Shown one piece after another: positions 51,071 to 63,126 of a stretch of DNA of 64,000 bases. The notes beneath the pieces are model-generated. The model worked only from the letters and a program-made list of their open reading frames with translations. It searched no databases and was not told the DNA's origin. The position numbers were made by a program, and so were the translations under genes. Origin of the DNA: Abelmoschus esculentus (taxonomy: Eukaryota; Streptophyta; Magnoliopsida; Malvales; Malvaceae). Every line of letters starts with the position of its first letter. Positions within the stretch are counted from its first letter, which is position 1. The stretch covers positions 21,311,501-21,375,500 of the forward strand of contig JAUCBN010000014.1 of the NCBI GenBank assembly GCA_035048815.1, read 5' to 3'.

Positions 51071-52699
51071 TTACAGGCAAGGGCTTAAATGCAGCCAAAC
51101 AACAGCAACTTTGCATGCAAGAAAGCCCATCATCCCAACCAAAAGTTCTTTCGCAGTCAACTCGAATGGAACATCACCCATGCTATACTTAATTGCTAAT
51201 GAAGAAAGTGCTATAGCCAGTGCAAGACTTGATACTGGACCCCTAAATCGGACCATTTCGTCTCTGGGATTCTTTGAAATTAATTCTGAAGCTGGTAATT
51301 CATCAACAGACCTTTGCAATAACCACAAGTAAAGAAAACCGACGATCCCACCGAGTAAGAATGCAAATGCAGAACTTTCCCCGATCGAGAAGGATGCAAA
51401 TGATGTACCGACAACTATAAGAACGGAATCATAAAGTAGCAAAGAGAACTTCAAATCTGCATATTCCTTCATGCTTTTCTCATTAGATATCCTATCACTC
51501 AAGGGTGAAGTTGGCTGAGAAAAGCCCCTGTTCACAAAGTCATCATTCCCCGATAACTCGGTAATGAAACGAGGTCTTAGTTCCACCATGGAATCGTCAC
51601 CACCCTCTCCGAGCAAGATATCATCAACTTCAAAGTCGTATTTAACACCACCATGTTTGAAATTTTCCCCATCATCTTCCCCAGAGGGAGATTGAGATGT
51701 ATCAAGAATGATTAAGCTGACACCACCTAATCTCCATTGACCTGAAACACGAGAAAGGAAGACCAACATTACCTAATCTCCATTGACCTGAAACATGAGA
51801 AAGGATGACAAACATTTATATTTCTCATCCAAGGCTAACCTGATTCCACACCGATCCAAAGAGCTTGAACCTTCCCCAATTCCGGCCCCTCAAAGACAAA
51901 TTCATCAACGGAACCTCTTTGGAAATGGAGAGATTCAGGGTCCACTGTGTTCTTCAATTCTGTAGGATGTTCAATGAACAAAGATGCAGGTATCCTCTGC
52001 AATATCGAGTCTCCTTTCTCATTTATCAAGCACAAGAGTATTCCCGCATTTATATTGCTCAAACTTGAGCCATACATGTTACTTGTCTGCAACCTAACCA
52101 AGTAAATTTCCCTAGCTCCATTCAAGCTGGTCGGGATCTTTTCTTTCGAGGCCTCGGTACATACTTTCGGTTCTGTAGATGGCAGGATACGCGATGGTTG
52201 CGCAAAGCCCTGAAATTCTGGAGTGTATATGGAATGCAACATCAAACTCTCTAAAATACCTTCATTTTTCTTCTTATTGTGATATTCTAGGTGCCAAAAT
52301 ACATTTAGCACAACAGCAGATTAATATATACACGAGGAGAGATTAATCCGGTCCTCTTCTCCTCGTTCTATTAGTATAAATCATGCATATAGTACTTCAA
52401 TATAAAAAAATATTTTTAATTGACAATTATTCAGAAAGTTTAAGCCAGAGTGAAATTATATTGCTAAATTCGTGAATCCTATATATATGAAGAACAACAG
52501 TTTACAGAAGAGAGTTTTAGGATTCAAAGAAAGAACCTTGAAAATCAGATTTCCTGTAGGAAGTGATGAACCGAAATCGAGAACGATCCGTTGGCGAGTG
52601 AAACGATCTTCTCGACTGAATTATTTGTTTCATTGTAAAGGGATTCCTTTGATTCGTTGCGAAGATCGTGCGACTTACGTGAATCGACTCCATCGCCAT
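51071..52699 (-). CDS. Plastid-targeted membrane protein with PLAT/LH2-like domain, uncharacterised
   Basis: Minus-strand model of three exons: 52699-52537, 52217-51840 and 51741-51071, in phase, 403 aa. Exon 1 (MAMESIHVSRTIFATNQRNP) is Ser/Arg/Phe-rich with few acidic residues, as in chloroplast transit peptides. Exon 2 reads QPSRILPSTEPKVCTEA, then a beta-rich PLAT/LH2-like stretch (RLQTSNMYGSSLSNINAGIL, GDSILQRIPASLF, GSVDEFVFEGPELGKVQALW). Exon 3 has an acidic linker and about four hydrophobic segments (LIVVGTSFASFSI, FAFLLGGIVGFLYLWLLQ, SSLALAIALSSLAI, LVGMMGFLACKVAVVWL). I recall similar uncharacterised chloroplast proteins in other plants. The exon 1 link is inferred from phase and composition; a longer start at 52726 is possible. 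The last codons may be frameshifted (see findings), and a 46-bp duplication repeats the exon 3 acceptor. Confidence 0.72.
51725..51816 (-). repeat. 46-bp tandem duplication across a splice acceptor
   Basis: Copies at 51725-51770 and 51771-51816 differ at three positions. Each contains, on the minus strand, TTTCAG|GTCAATGGAGATTAG. The copy nearer exon 3 must be used to keep the frame. Confidence 0.9.
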
Positions 52700-53625
52700 T
52701 CCCCCCCAGCTTTCTTCCCAGACCATAAAGATTTTATTTACGCATCTCCGATGGGCCTATTGCCGCTTCCTGATCTGGGGTTGGTGAAGTAGGCCTCGAA
52801 TACCAGATATTGTTGAAATCCCTTTTTCTGATTCTTAGTTTTAGGCCCAATTTCTAGTTTATGAATAGTTGTTTCTCCATTCTTGTAGTTTTCCCCCCCT
52901 TATTCTCTGAACTTCCAACCCACGTCCTTTTCCATTTGATTCCGTGTCTGTCTACTTTAAGGAGTGTCTCCTGCATACAACTTTATTCTTTCCTGTGAGA
53001 AATATGATTTAGTCTTCATCTATGGTATGTGTGTAATAGTTTGTGTCATGGGATATCTAACAACAATCACTTCTCATGACTTTGTTAAGATATTAAAGTT
53101 TTAAAAATTTATTTTATTTTTTACGAAACATTTGTAGTTAAAAGAGCTTAATTATTATTAAACCATCTACTAGCCTGAGCCTTACCTGGTCAACTCACTC
53201 TAAAGAGAAAGATTTATACGTGAGTGTCAGACTGGTAAATAAAAAAGAAGTTTCTATTTGAGTGATTGTTCCGCTTGCCATTTTACAAATACAAGTACAA
53301 ATTTCGGTGGCCAATCCAGCTCAGAAAGTGCTGGAACCTTCTCAAAAGGATTGTAAGTTCCATGTGCACTCATAAAAATAGTACATAGTTATTAAACAAG
53401 ATACTACTAGTTTTTTATATTAAAAAACATTATGAATAAAATAAAGTACTTAAAAATATCCGTTTTCATAATAAAGTAAAGTAAAAAGTTGGATCTAACC
53501 CCTTCCGTAGTACATGACTCCGTGCTTGTAGACGTGTGGTAATCAATTCCATTTTCCTGTACATCCGTACAGGACACAACCCCAGTCTCTACTAAATAGT
53601 AATACTTACGGTACAAGTACAACAC
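52700..53625. other. Intergenic region, 5' side of PLAT-like gene
   Basis: The left end is the presumed promoter of the minus-strand gene. Moderately AT-rich with no recognisable gene. Confidence 0.5.
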
Positions 53626-53655
53626 CAGTGGCAGTGGCAGTGGCAGTGGCAGTGG
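53626..53655 (+). repeat. Short tandem repeat (CAGTGG)5
   Basis: Five perfect copies of a 6-bp unit. Intergenic. Confidence 0.9.
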
Positions 53656-56600
53656 CACTTGGAACTCCTAGTATTCCTATTCCATTGATAATATAAATTC
53701 AATTATTTTTGTTTTATTGGAAAAATCGTCCCAGAAAAAATTTAAATCACATGTCAAGGATTTGAATCTGTTAAAAGGGTTTGAATCAAAGAAAAACAAA
53801 CAGGTGGGTTCCTAAGATTCAAGGAGGAGAACTTGAAACTTACATATTCAATCAGTCATATTACTTGAGCTATAATCTATACAATTCATAATCTAAATGC
53901 TCGTCTCCACCCTTACAGGGATCTAGAATTAAATTATATAGTAGTATTTTTAAATCGGAAGGAAATGAATAATTGAGATGAACTAGTTACATTTGTTTTT
54001 AACATTTCAATAGACATTAAGTTCAGGCATTTCATCAAACACGTGGTGCATTGCCATTGCCAATGCATCCCTGGTGGCATCTTCACAAGGTGATCGCATC
54101 AAAACAAAAGGAAAAGGAAACAGCAGTAGCAGCGTCAACACAGTCGGTTGTCTGACTTTATGTTCCCTTTTACTCAGCGTTATTCAGTGTGGCGACTGGG
54201 CGGTGCACACAGAAGCAGTCAGACACCCACAGGAGAGTGGAGACAACATACATTGAAAGCAAAACGCGTATCTATCCATTTTCTAACAACTAAGCTCAAC
54301 CCTTTTCTTTCTTCTTCGCTGTTCACCCCCAATGCTACGCTGGGGGTCTGGGTTGAAGTCGGTGTTCAAACACTTTTAAACAGAAAGGAATGGGGTTAAA
54401 GGGCAGGAAAAAGGGGAATTCATCATCAAATAATAGTTTTTATAAACATATATAAATTTTAAAATCAAAAAATTTATAAAAATAAAGTATAAAAATATAC
54501 TTGAATTATGTGAGTACGAGAAATGATAAAACAGTGAAACAACAATAAAAAGAAAATTAAAAAATATTTTTAAGTATCAGATTAATATCCAATATATCTT
54601 CAATACGGTGACATATTAAGTACATAATATATTTTAAATTAAAATACTTGTATTTCATACAACCAATTAATTTAATATTAAGCGACATTATATCTTTTAT
54701 ATAAGATTAAAAATACAATTTTGAGTTTATAAATAAAATCGAGAATGAAACTCTCAAATTATATACATACACTGTGAATTCACAAATGCCATGGGTCCAT
54801 TGATTTGGAGAAGTGCAACTGGCAACTGGCAACTGGCAACTGGCAACTGCATAATGTAGTCTAAAACATTTGTGCCTACTGCCTAGTATGGTATCTTGGA
54901 TAAGGAAACGTTTCGTTTGAATTGTTAGGACTAATCAATTAAAAACACAACCTTAATCTATTAGTATACTACAAAAGATTGAGTGAAGGCTGTCCAGGCT
55001 ACTTTCCGACAATATTTTCAGTGAAAATATATCCTTTGGATTTTGGGCTACGCGTGCGTTGAGGTATATTTGTAGGAAATGGGAAATAGGAATGAAGTGG
55101 AAAGGACAGGGAGGGTTGGACGATTGGTTCAGACACATTTTCATGACGGTGAGGTGAAATCAATGGATTCAGTTTATGGGTAAAATAAGACAATAGTCAA
55201 CAAACAAGGAAAATAATTGGTTTGCTCATTAAAATTATAAAAGAATTATTAAATTTATTAAACTATTAAAAAAAAGTCATTGAATGTTATAAAATATGTA
55301 TCATAGCCATCGATAAAATTCAATCACCGTTATATAATAATTTGATAAAACGAATATATTTTATATTTTTGTAAAAGTCCGTGATCACATGATATATATT
55401 TTTTTATGATTCAGTGACTACTTGTGTACTGTACCCTTATCATCTAATTCATTGCTTAATGTATTTGGATCAAGTACCAAAAATGTTATTAACCCAATTT
55501 ATTATAGTTACGATGTAAAGATTCAAAATTTTTATATTATTTAAGACATTTAGCGTTTTTATCTCGTTTGACCAACCAGATATTAATATATTAAATTATA
55601 TTTTTGTCTTTATTAATGTTGTTATTCATAAATCAAAAGGAGTTGAATTAAATTTATTGAATTATGTTAATTAAATTTGAAAATTCCATTTAATTATTGA
55701 AATATTCAACAATTCTATATTAATTTTCATATATTTTTAATAATTAAAGTAAAATATATTTACGAGATAAATACGAAAAGCATATATGATTTTGGTCAAA
55801 CGTGTACATAAAATTTTGATTTTGATGCAATTATTTTTATATTTGATTGATATAATTATTTATACGCATAATATTTAAATAGTAAAATGATACTATATCG
55901 ATATTAGTTTAAATAATTGATAATTTGAATGAAATTAGAACTTTTTGCATATAATTGCACAAAATCAAATTCAAAATCAAAATAATTGGTTTCGATTACA
56001 ATAATATAATATTTAAATCGATCCAATCAATTTTCTTTAATGATCCGGTATTTTTATTTTATTTTAATTCTTTTAGATTTTATAAAATTTTAAGTTAACA
56101 TAATAATAAAGTTACATTTGAACTCTTTGAATATATTTTAAAAATAATTATAGAAATTTGAATATATAATTTATGGAATCTCGATATAACACTACAAATT
56201 TGAAATTGGAATTATTTTCAATAATTTTCCACCCTAACTACTTTTTATTAAAAAAATTCATGGACAGATAAGAATTATATTATATTTATAAAAAAATACT
56301 TCTAGCATATGAATGAGGTAGAATTAAATACTAATAATTTTGACAATGTTTTTAAATATTTTTAATTTAATTATTTTAATATATATACTTCTTTTCAAAC
56401 CCTGATTTCCGAGTCAACCAGTTGGTCATTTCCCATGAAGGGCCAGCAACTCTCATGTCATCCATGGAAGTTTCAACCACCTTGTTAAAGCTTTCATTTT
56501 TAATTAATAATAACATCAACGCTGTTTTGGATATTCAAATTTATATTTCTCTTAATATATTACGTTAATTATATATATGCAATCCCAGGTAGAACTTATC

Positions 56601-56730
56601 ACTGGTAGTTGTATTTTCTTGAGAAACAAACAGAAAGTGAAGGAAAAGCTGATATCAAAGTTCAAGCACTAACCCGATAGCACCCTGTTTTTCATTTTCA
56701 TTCCTTTCCCAGATTTTATACAGTCCAAGG
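53656..56730. other. Large intergenic region without recognised genes
   Basis: AT-rich, most strongly at 54420-54780 and 55200-56400. A less AT-rich island at 54000-54410 holds only short unsupported frames, none resembling a known family. From about 56400 the sequence becomes the IQM promoter and leader. Confidence 0.5.
54815..54849 (+). repeat. Short tandem repeat (GCAACTG)5
   Basis: Five perfect copies of a 7-bp unit, followed by a single C. Intergenic. Confidence 0.9.
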
Positions 56731-56985
56731 TAATGTTCTTTGTCTATCTCTACTACATTGCTGCCAAATGCTGGGTTTGTTTCTTAAATGAGCTTCTGGG
56801 AATTGCTTTTACAGTTTTACTTGGTGGTTTTGGCAGATCCAGACCTCTTTATTTGGTTTTTCTATTGAATGAAATGATTTTGAATTTGGGTTATCTTCTA
56901 AAAAAATGTCTGCTGTTCATATTTGTATATGTATATATTTTGTATATGAAAAACGCCAATGATCTGAATTCAGTTTGTTTGACAG
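56731..56985 (+). other. Probable 5' UTR intron of IQM gene
   Basis: The donor AAG|GTAATG at 56730/56731 and the acceptor TTTGACAG ending at 56985 place the ATG at 56988 two bases into the next exon. The frame is open through the intron, but its product is Leu/Phe/Tyr-rich and unlike the family. Confidence 0.6.
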
Positions 56986-56987
56986 AA

Positions 56988-59365
56988 ATGGGTGTCGGTT
57001 TTTCGTGGCCATTTGGTAAATGCAGCAGCACGGAAATGGAGAATGGAAGCTTAGAATCAATCACTGTGAAATCCATTTGTTTTGGAGATGAAGGAATCAA
57101 AACCCCACTTAGATCCATCAGTTTCAAAATCTCGGATTCAGAGCCCACCATTCTAAAATCATTAGGTTCTGGGAAGATGATTTTGGAAGGATCTGTTAGC
57201 TTCAAAGGGAGAGATTTGGATAAACCAGAGAGTTTAAACAACAAAACAATGGATATTCAATCCCCAAGAGGCCAAAACCCAAATATTTTCTCGGAATCTC
57301 CAAGAAAATCCCAGGTTTCAGATCCAAACAACCCACAAATGGAGGCTGCAATAAGGTTGCAAAAGGTCTACAAGAGCTTCAGGACTAGGAGAAAGCTAGC
57401 CGATTGTGCAGTCCTTGTTGAGCAGAGCTGGTACGTTATTCGACATATTCGGATTTCGGGCATGAGTTTAATTGATTGAAATTTGAAACTTACTCGTATT
57501 CTATATCTACTTCGAGTTTGAGTAACATGGATGGATTGAATGTTGTCATATAGGTGGAAGCTCTTGGATTTTGCTGAGCTCAAAAGGAGTTCTGTTTCGT
57601 TCTTCGACATAGATAAACACGAAACGGCTCTTTCGCGATGGTCGAGGGCGAGAACGAGAGCTGCGAAAGTCGGGAAGGGTTTAGTAAAGAACGATAAAGC
57701 TCGAAAGCTTGCTCTACAACACTGGCTTGAAGCTGTAAGTCGGATCATGCAGTGCTACAAACGATAGTGTTTACCATTGTTGTTCATTATCTGTTGTCAA
57801 GAGCCCTTCTTTTACTGGTAATTCTCTTCGCTTCTTTGCAAAGACATTTTGATTTCTAGTTTTAAGAAATTTGAACTGAAAAAGAACATATTTGTTTTGA
57901 ATATGCAGGTTGGATATTGGAGAAGGCAAAGAAGTGAACATAAAACAATGTCCTAGATCAATGCTTCAACAGCAATGCATCAAATATCTCGGTCCGGTGA
58001 GTCTTGATTTCTTGATATGTTATTCGGATTCGGGTGTGAATGTGTATGATGGTCTTGAAGTGTCATATAGTAAGTAGTATTCAGCACATATTCATACTTG
58101 ACATGCACACCGGATTCGAGTAACACATACTAACTTAAACCAGATTTATACTAACCGAAACAGTTTTCGATTTTTCATTATGCAGATGGAAAGGAAGCCC
58201 TATGAGATTGTTGTGGAAGATGGGAAGTTCGTATACAAGCAAACTGGGAAGCTTCTTCAAACAACAGGAGAAAACAGTGATTCGAAGTGGATTTTTGTCC
58301 TCAGCACATCGAAGGTCTTGTATGTCGGAATGAAGAAGAAGGGTACATTTCAGCATTCTAGCTTCTTGGCCGGTGGCGCCACCATTGCTGCCGGTAGATT
58401 AGTTGTCGAAAATGGTGTCCTTAAGGTATCTTTCTAAACATGTTAATCCGATTCTTCATTTTTTTTTACCGATGTCTTATGCACATTCCATCTCATGTCA
58501 TTGTGACGAAACAGGCAGTTTGGCCTCACAGTGGTCATTATCGACCTACGGAAGAGAACTTCAACGACTTCATTTCGTTTCTAAATGAGAACAATGTCGA
58601 TCTTACCGATGTCAAGGTACACGAAATGGGAAGAAATGTGTTCTATTTTTTTTTTCATATCATTTTCTGCAACTTCAACCATTGGCTGACAAATGATGCT
58701 TCGTTCTCTTATATCAGATGGCACCGGTTGATGAAGAGGAAAGCTTCCATAGAACAAGTAACCATCTTCGATGCGGTTCATCATCGGAAGAAAGCTTAGA
58801 GGCTGAAGTAGTAATCTGCGTCAAAGACTCGACCCGAAATTTAGTTAATTCAATGGAAGAAGAAACTGGTGCAGCCACTGAAGTACCAACAAGAACTGAA
58901 TCATTTGAGGATGTCATTGCTCAAGACAAGGATTCAAATCAAATGGTTCAAGAAGAGAAGATCGATGAAAACGATAATAATGTCAAATTCATTGCCGAAG
59001 AATCGATCCTTCAAAGGATTAACTCTAAGAAAGGTATGAAGTCATATCAATTGGGCAAGCAACTGTCATGCAAATGGACCACAGGTGCAGGTCCCCGGAT
59101 TGGTTGTGTTAGAGATTTTCCATCGGAACTCCAATTCAGGGCCTTGGAACAAGTGAACTTATCTCCGAAAAGCAATGGCCATACGAAACCGTACTTTTCG
59201 CCTCGATATACTAGCAGCCTGAATCCGAAATTATCCGAACCTGCCGCAGCCATGAGTGAAGAAATGAGAACCCATAGTTTGCCTATTATCATGACAGAAA
59301 ATTTATTGCAGAAAAAACATTCACTCCATAATGCAAACCTCTCCTTCAAGATGGTCGGAATTTGA
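56988..59365 (+). CDS. IQM: IQM-type calmodulin-binding protein, with a decayed internal exon
   Basis: Plant IQ-motif protein family IQM (calmodulin binding, stress and hormone responses). Start MGVGFSWPFGKC is the family start. Exons read: 56988-57430 (N-terminus and IQ region LQKVYKSFRTRRKLADCAVL), 57554-57734 (WWKLLDFAELKRSSVSFFDI to HWLEA), 57909-57996 (LDIGEGKEVNIKQCPRSML), 58186-58425 (MERKPYEIVVEDGKFVYKQ), 58515-58616 (HSGHYRPTEENFNDFISFL), 58718-59365 (C-terminus with LSCKWTTGAGPRIGCVRD). After HWLEA the family continues IDPRHRYGHNLHFYY up to PFFYW in the same exon; here 57735-57817 retains only EPFFYW, with a TAG in frame and lost bases. A perfect donor GTAAGT follows GAAGCT, and joining 57734 directly to 58186 is in frame (537 aa), dropping 57909-57996. 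So the gene is either a pseudogene or makes a shortened protein. Confidence 0.75.
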
Positions 59366-59796
59366 GTTTCGAGATTAAAATTAAATATTTGAGTTGATAC
59401 CAGTACATTTACATTACAAGTAGTTTATTATATGAATTCTTTATCATTCTTTTCCAAACTTAGAAATTATGCAAACAATTTTTGATTGGTTCATGTAGAA
59501 TCATAAGTTGACAATTGACGTCATAATCGAATATTGTAACATTAATTGTCAAATAATTCTTGATATATATTTTTAACTAAATTGATATTCGAGGCTATAC
59601 AGGTACAGCCTACAGGTACATTTTACCTCCAAATATTATGTTATGTTTATGTCCCCACTTATTGTGATTCAATTTTAGCCTCACAACGCTTAGCTCAACT
59701 CCTCTAATCTCTTTACACGATCAACCCTTCTCAGCCTCAACTTCTTTCACTCTTCCCTTAATCTTGTGAATTAAAAAAAAACGAAAATCGGTAGCC
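59366..59796 (+). promoter_or_regulatory. Spacer with PTC52 promoter and leader
   Basis: Contains the IQM 3' UTR and the PTC52 upstream region; CT-rich leader from about 59690. A short direct repeat ACAGGTACA occurs near 59600-59620. No gene. Confidence 0.45.
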
Positions 59797-62562
59797 ATGG
59801 ATGTTCGCAGAGCTTCTTCCGCCATTGTTACTGCACCATGCACTCCAACGAACAAAAAACACTTCTACAAAACCATCTTTCACAATTCTCTAGCAAAATT
59901 AAGGTTCAATCCTCTTCGCAGAACTCCATCGAAATCCAGGCTGTTCGCGGCCTTATCATCGTCCCCGACGACGGAATCCGTCGAGCCACCTCAGCCGGAA
60001 GTCGAGGTCGACAGTGGGAATGAGAGATTCGATTGGTACTCACAGTGGTACCCGGTGATGCCGGTGTGTGATTTGGATAAAACGAAGCCGCATGCGAAAA
60101 GAATACTGGGGCTTGATCTTGTGGTGTGGTGGGATAGAAATGAGGGTGAATGGAAGGTGTTTGATGATACTTGTCCTCATAGATTGGCTCCTTTGTCAGA
60201 GGGAAGAATCGATCAGTGGGGCAGATTGCAGTGTGTGTACCATGGCTGGTGCTTTGGCGGAAACGGTGACTGCAAAATCATCCCTCAAGCACCACCCGAA
60301 GGACCCCCGGTAACCCTTTTTCTTTCGGTTCATATCCATCATTCTAATGGTAGATTTGTTAGGACCTTTCTGGATTTGATTTTCCGTGCATATGAATAAT
60401 AGTATTTGTTGATGTGATCTGTGGGGTTCTGGATAGACTATTGCAGGGCTGGTTTAAAATTTTAATAAACTATATTTATTAAAATATTAATTTTAAAATT
60501 TACCGTAAAAGAATTATAATCGTTAAAACTTATAATTATTTTTTAAAATTTATTGTTTTTATTATTATTGCTATTACAGAACCAGAGAAGTTTTGAACAA
60601 CAGTAATAAAATGACTGCATAGAAACCTAAAAAGAAAATTGCTTTTAAGGGCTACAATAAATTGTATTAAGGCTCCCAAAATTTTTAAACCCCCATGGAT
60701 GAGATAAATAACAATATTCGAACTTTATAACGACAATGGTTGGTGTAGGTACATATGCATCATTGTTCATGTTCAGCAATTTTGTGTGACGTGTAGGTAG
60801 GTGTGTCATGTTCTTTGCAAAAGGGGTATTTTAACTTTGCTTTCAAATTTGCAGGTCCATACATTCAAGAAAGCATGCGTGGCTGTTTATCCAAGCACTG
60901 TGCAGCATGATATTGTGTGGGTTTGGCCAAATGCTGATCCTCAATACAAAGATGTTATAACGAAGAAAAAGCCCCCTTATCTTCCTGAACTAGAAGATCC
61001 TTCATATACGAAGTCGATGGGAAACAGAGATATTCCTTATGGGTATGCAAATTCCATGGCTTGTCTTATCGTTGAAAATTTCATGAATATGCGTGGAACA
61101 TAGGGGAGAAAGCATCATCAATCTTTGCTGAAATTTGTTCAAGAAACTAACTTTGCATTTTCAGGTACGATGTGTTGATTGAAAATCTAATGGATCCTGC
61201 TCACGTTCCATATGCACATTATGGCCTAATGCGCACTCGGACACAAGCGGGTAAGAAGTACTTGATGCATTTCAAGATGTGGAATTCATGCATCTCAATA
61301 ATTGTACATTTTGGTTCACAGTGAAGGTTGACAGAGAAGGGGGCAGACCACTTGAGATGCGTGTCAAGAAGTTGGATATAAATGGTTTCGCTGCAAAGCA
61401 GGAGTGGGGAAGTTCAAACTTTATTGCACCTTGCATCTTTCATGCTTACACTGATGCTGATACTAATTCCGAGGTTGATCAAGGAAATGGATCTGCAACA
61501 TCTTCCAAAATTCAAAAGGTTCTACATTCATTTTCTATTTACCATTAATAACCTGGATCAAATCAGCTGGTTTAATCGGCATCCGATGGACTGTCATTGT
61601 CTGTTATTGTATATTATACTACAAATACAGGATTTCCTTTATAGCTTCTTATCGATAAGTAACTATTATTTATGGATTTATACTCATACAAAGTAACTTG
61701 TGCAGGCACCACCTTCAAATCGAAAACTTTCTTTGATTTTTATGTGTATCCCAGTTAGTCCAGGTAATAGCAGATTGATCTGGACTTTCCCTAGGAACTT
61801 TGGTGTTTGGATTGACAAAATTGTTCCAAGATGGTTGTTTCACATCGGACAAAACCTGATTCTTGATTCTGATTTATATCTTCTCCATGTTGAGGTGATC
61901 CCTTTATCCCTGCCTTGAGTTTCATTCAAAATATTTGTGTTTAATGCAGTCGCGTAACATATTGGAAACCTTTTTAAATTCTCAATGTAGGAGCGTAAGA
62001 TAATGGAAATCGGGGTTACTAATTGGCAAAAAGCTTGTTTTGTGCCTACAAAGTCAGATGCCTTAGTGGTTGGTTTTCGAAGGTGGTTCAACAAGTACGC
62101 TGTCGGCGAGATTGATTGGAAAGGGAAGTTTAGCGGAGCTCTTCCTCCATCCCCTCCTAGAGAACAGCTGATGGACAGGTAAATTTAGTAACTTTGTTAT
62201 ACTGCTCCGACTCGAGCATAGCCGTATTGAACATGTACAGCATCCAACACTCTTTGCCCAATAAACATAAGCTTACGTACTTGACTTCCATTTTGGAGTC
62301 GTGCAGGTACTGGACTCATGTGGTGAATTGCAAGAGCTGCAAAACTGCATATGAAGGTCTCAAGGCACTTGAAGTACTCCTGCAAATCATATCTGTTATT
62401 TCCATCGGGATCGTTGCCGCAACAAAGCATAACATGGTGTCAATGGTGACTAGAACAACGATAGTTTCGATGGCTATCATTTGCTTTGCAGCTTCAAGAT
62501 GGTTGGCTCACTTCATCCACAAGATTTTCCATTACCATGACTATAACCATGCTGTCGTGTAA
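59797..62562 (+). CDS. PTC52: Protochlorophyllide-dependent translocon component 52 (Rieske oxygenase)
   Basis: Seven exons (59797-60309, 60855-61042, 61165-61250, 61322-61518, 61706-61894, 61991-62178, 62307-62562) give 538 aa, the usual length. The enzyme belongs to the PAO/TIC55/CAO Rieske non-haem oxygenases of the chloroplast envelope; Arabidopsis PTC52 has been linked to protochlorophyllide a oxygenation and import of the protochlorophyllide oxidoreductase precursor. Visible parts: Ser/Arg-rich transit peptide about 1-55; Rieske [2Fe-2S] centre C126-x-H128...C146-x2-H149 in DTCPHRLAPLSEGRI and CVYHGW; mononuclear iron site N241, D244, H247, H252 in ENLMDPAHVPYAHYG; redox C462-x2-C465 motif (VNCKSCKTAYEG), the thioredoxin-type motif of the family; and two C-terminal membrane spans (LLQIISVISIGIVAAT and VSMAIICFAASRWLAHF). 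No defect seen. Confidence 0.94.
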
Positions 62563-63126
62563 GATTTGTGAACATGACACCTTTTACTTTGTATGTAAAA
62601 CTTTTTTTACTATACCAACACTGATTAGAAATTAAATATACATATTCTATACGATTGAAATACGAATCACAAATAGAGTGACAAAAGATTCGATATTTTC
62701 GGACTTGAATGCATTATGAAAGAGTGAAAGTGAAGTGCAAACTACTAATTCTGCAACAGCCAACAGATCCATCTTTTTGCTTCAACTCAAAGCCTTTGTG
62801 ACAAGGAACCACACCAAACATTTAGCTTTAAATAAACTTGTTCAAATCTCATTTCTTTGTCTTTCTGGTTTTTTTCCCCACTGTCGGCAACCATTTTCCC
62901 ACTCGCCAGTCACCTTTTTTTCTTCATCAAAGCTAGAGCCGCATTGAACACATTCGCATGTAAGCTTTTTCTTCTCTGTTTCGTTACTGTAATCAAAGAT
63001 CTGATTAGTTTCTGCTACTGGGTTTTCAAAAACCATGAATTAATCAGCTTGGTTTCTCATATTTGTTTGTTTCGTTGGTTTATCTGGAGATCTGATTCGT
63101 TTTCTGCAATTGGGTTTTCAAAGAAA
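62563..63126 (+). promoter_or_regulatory. Spacer with leader of the last gene, containing a duplicated segment
   Basis: The PTC52 3' UTR, then the upstream region of the final gene. A ~60-bp segment at 62978-63038 is repeated imperfectly at 63069-63130, the second copy including the real start codon. A two-codon upstream ORF (ATG AAT TAA) lies at 63035-63043. Confidence 0.6.

Noticed and set aside
52472..52792. 106-aa plus-strand open frame MNPIYMKNNSLQ
   Set aside because: The minus strand over the same bases gives a transit-peptide-like exon that splices in phase to the PLAT-like gene; the plus frame resembles no known protein.
54074..54399. Two overlapping 60-83-aa plus-strand frames in a less AT-rich island
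   Set aside because: No family resemblance, no splice support and no agreement with each other; composition alone is not enough.
56733..56987. In-frame upstream extension of the IQM frame beginning MFFVYLYYIAA
   Set aside because: A good leader intron (56731-56985) covers it, its composition is unlike the family, and the known start MGVGFS lies just after the acceptor.
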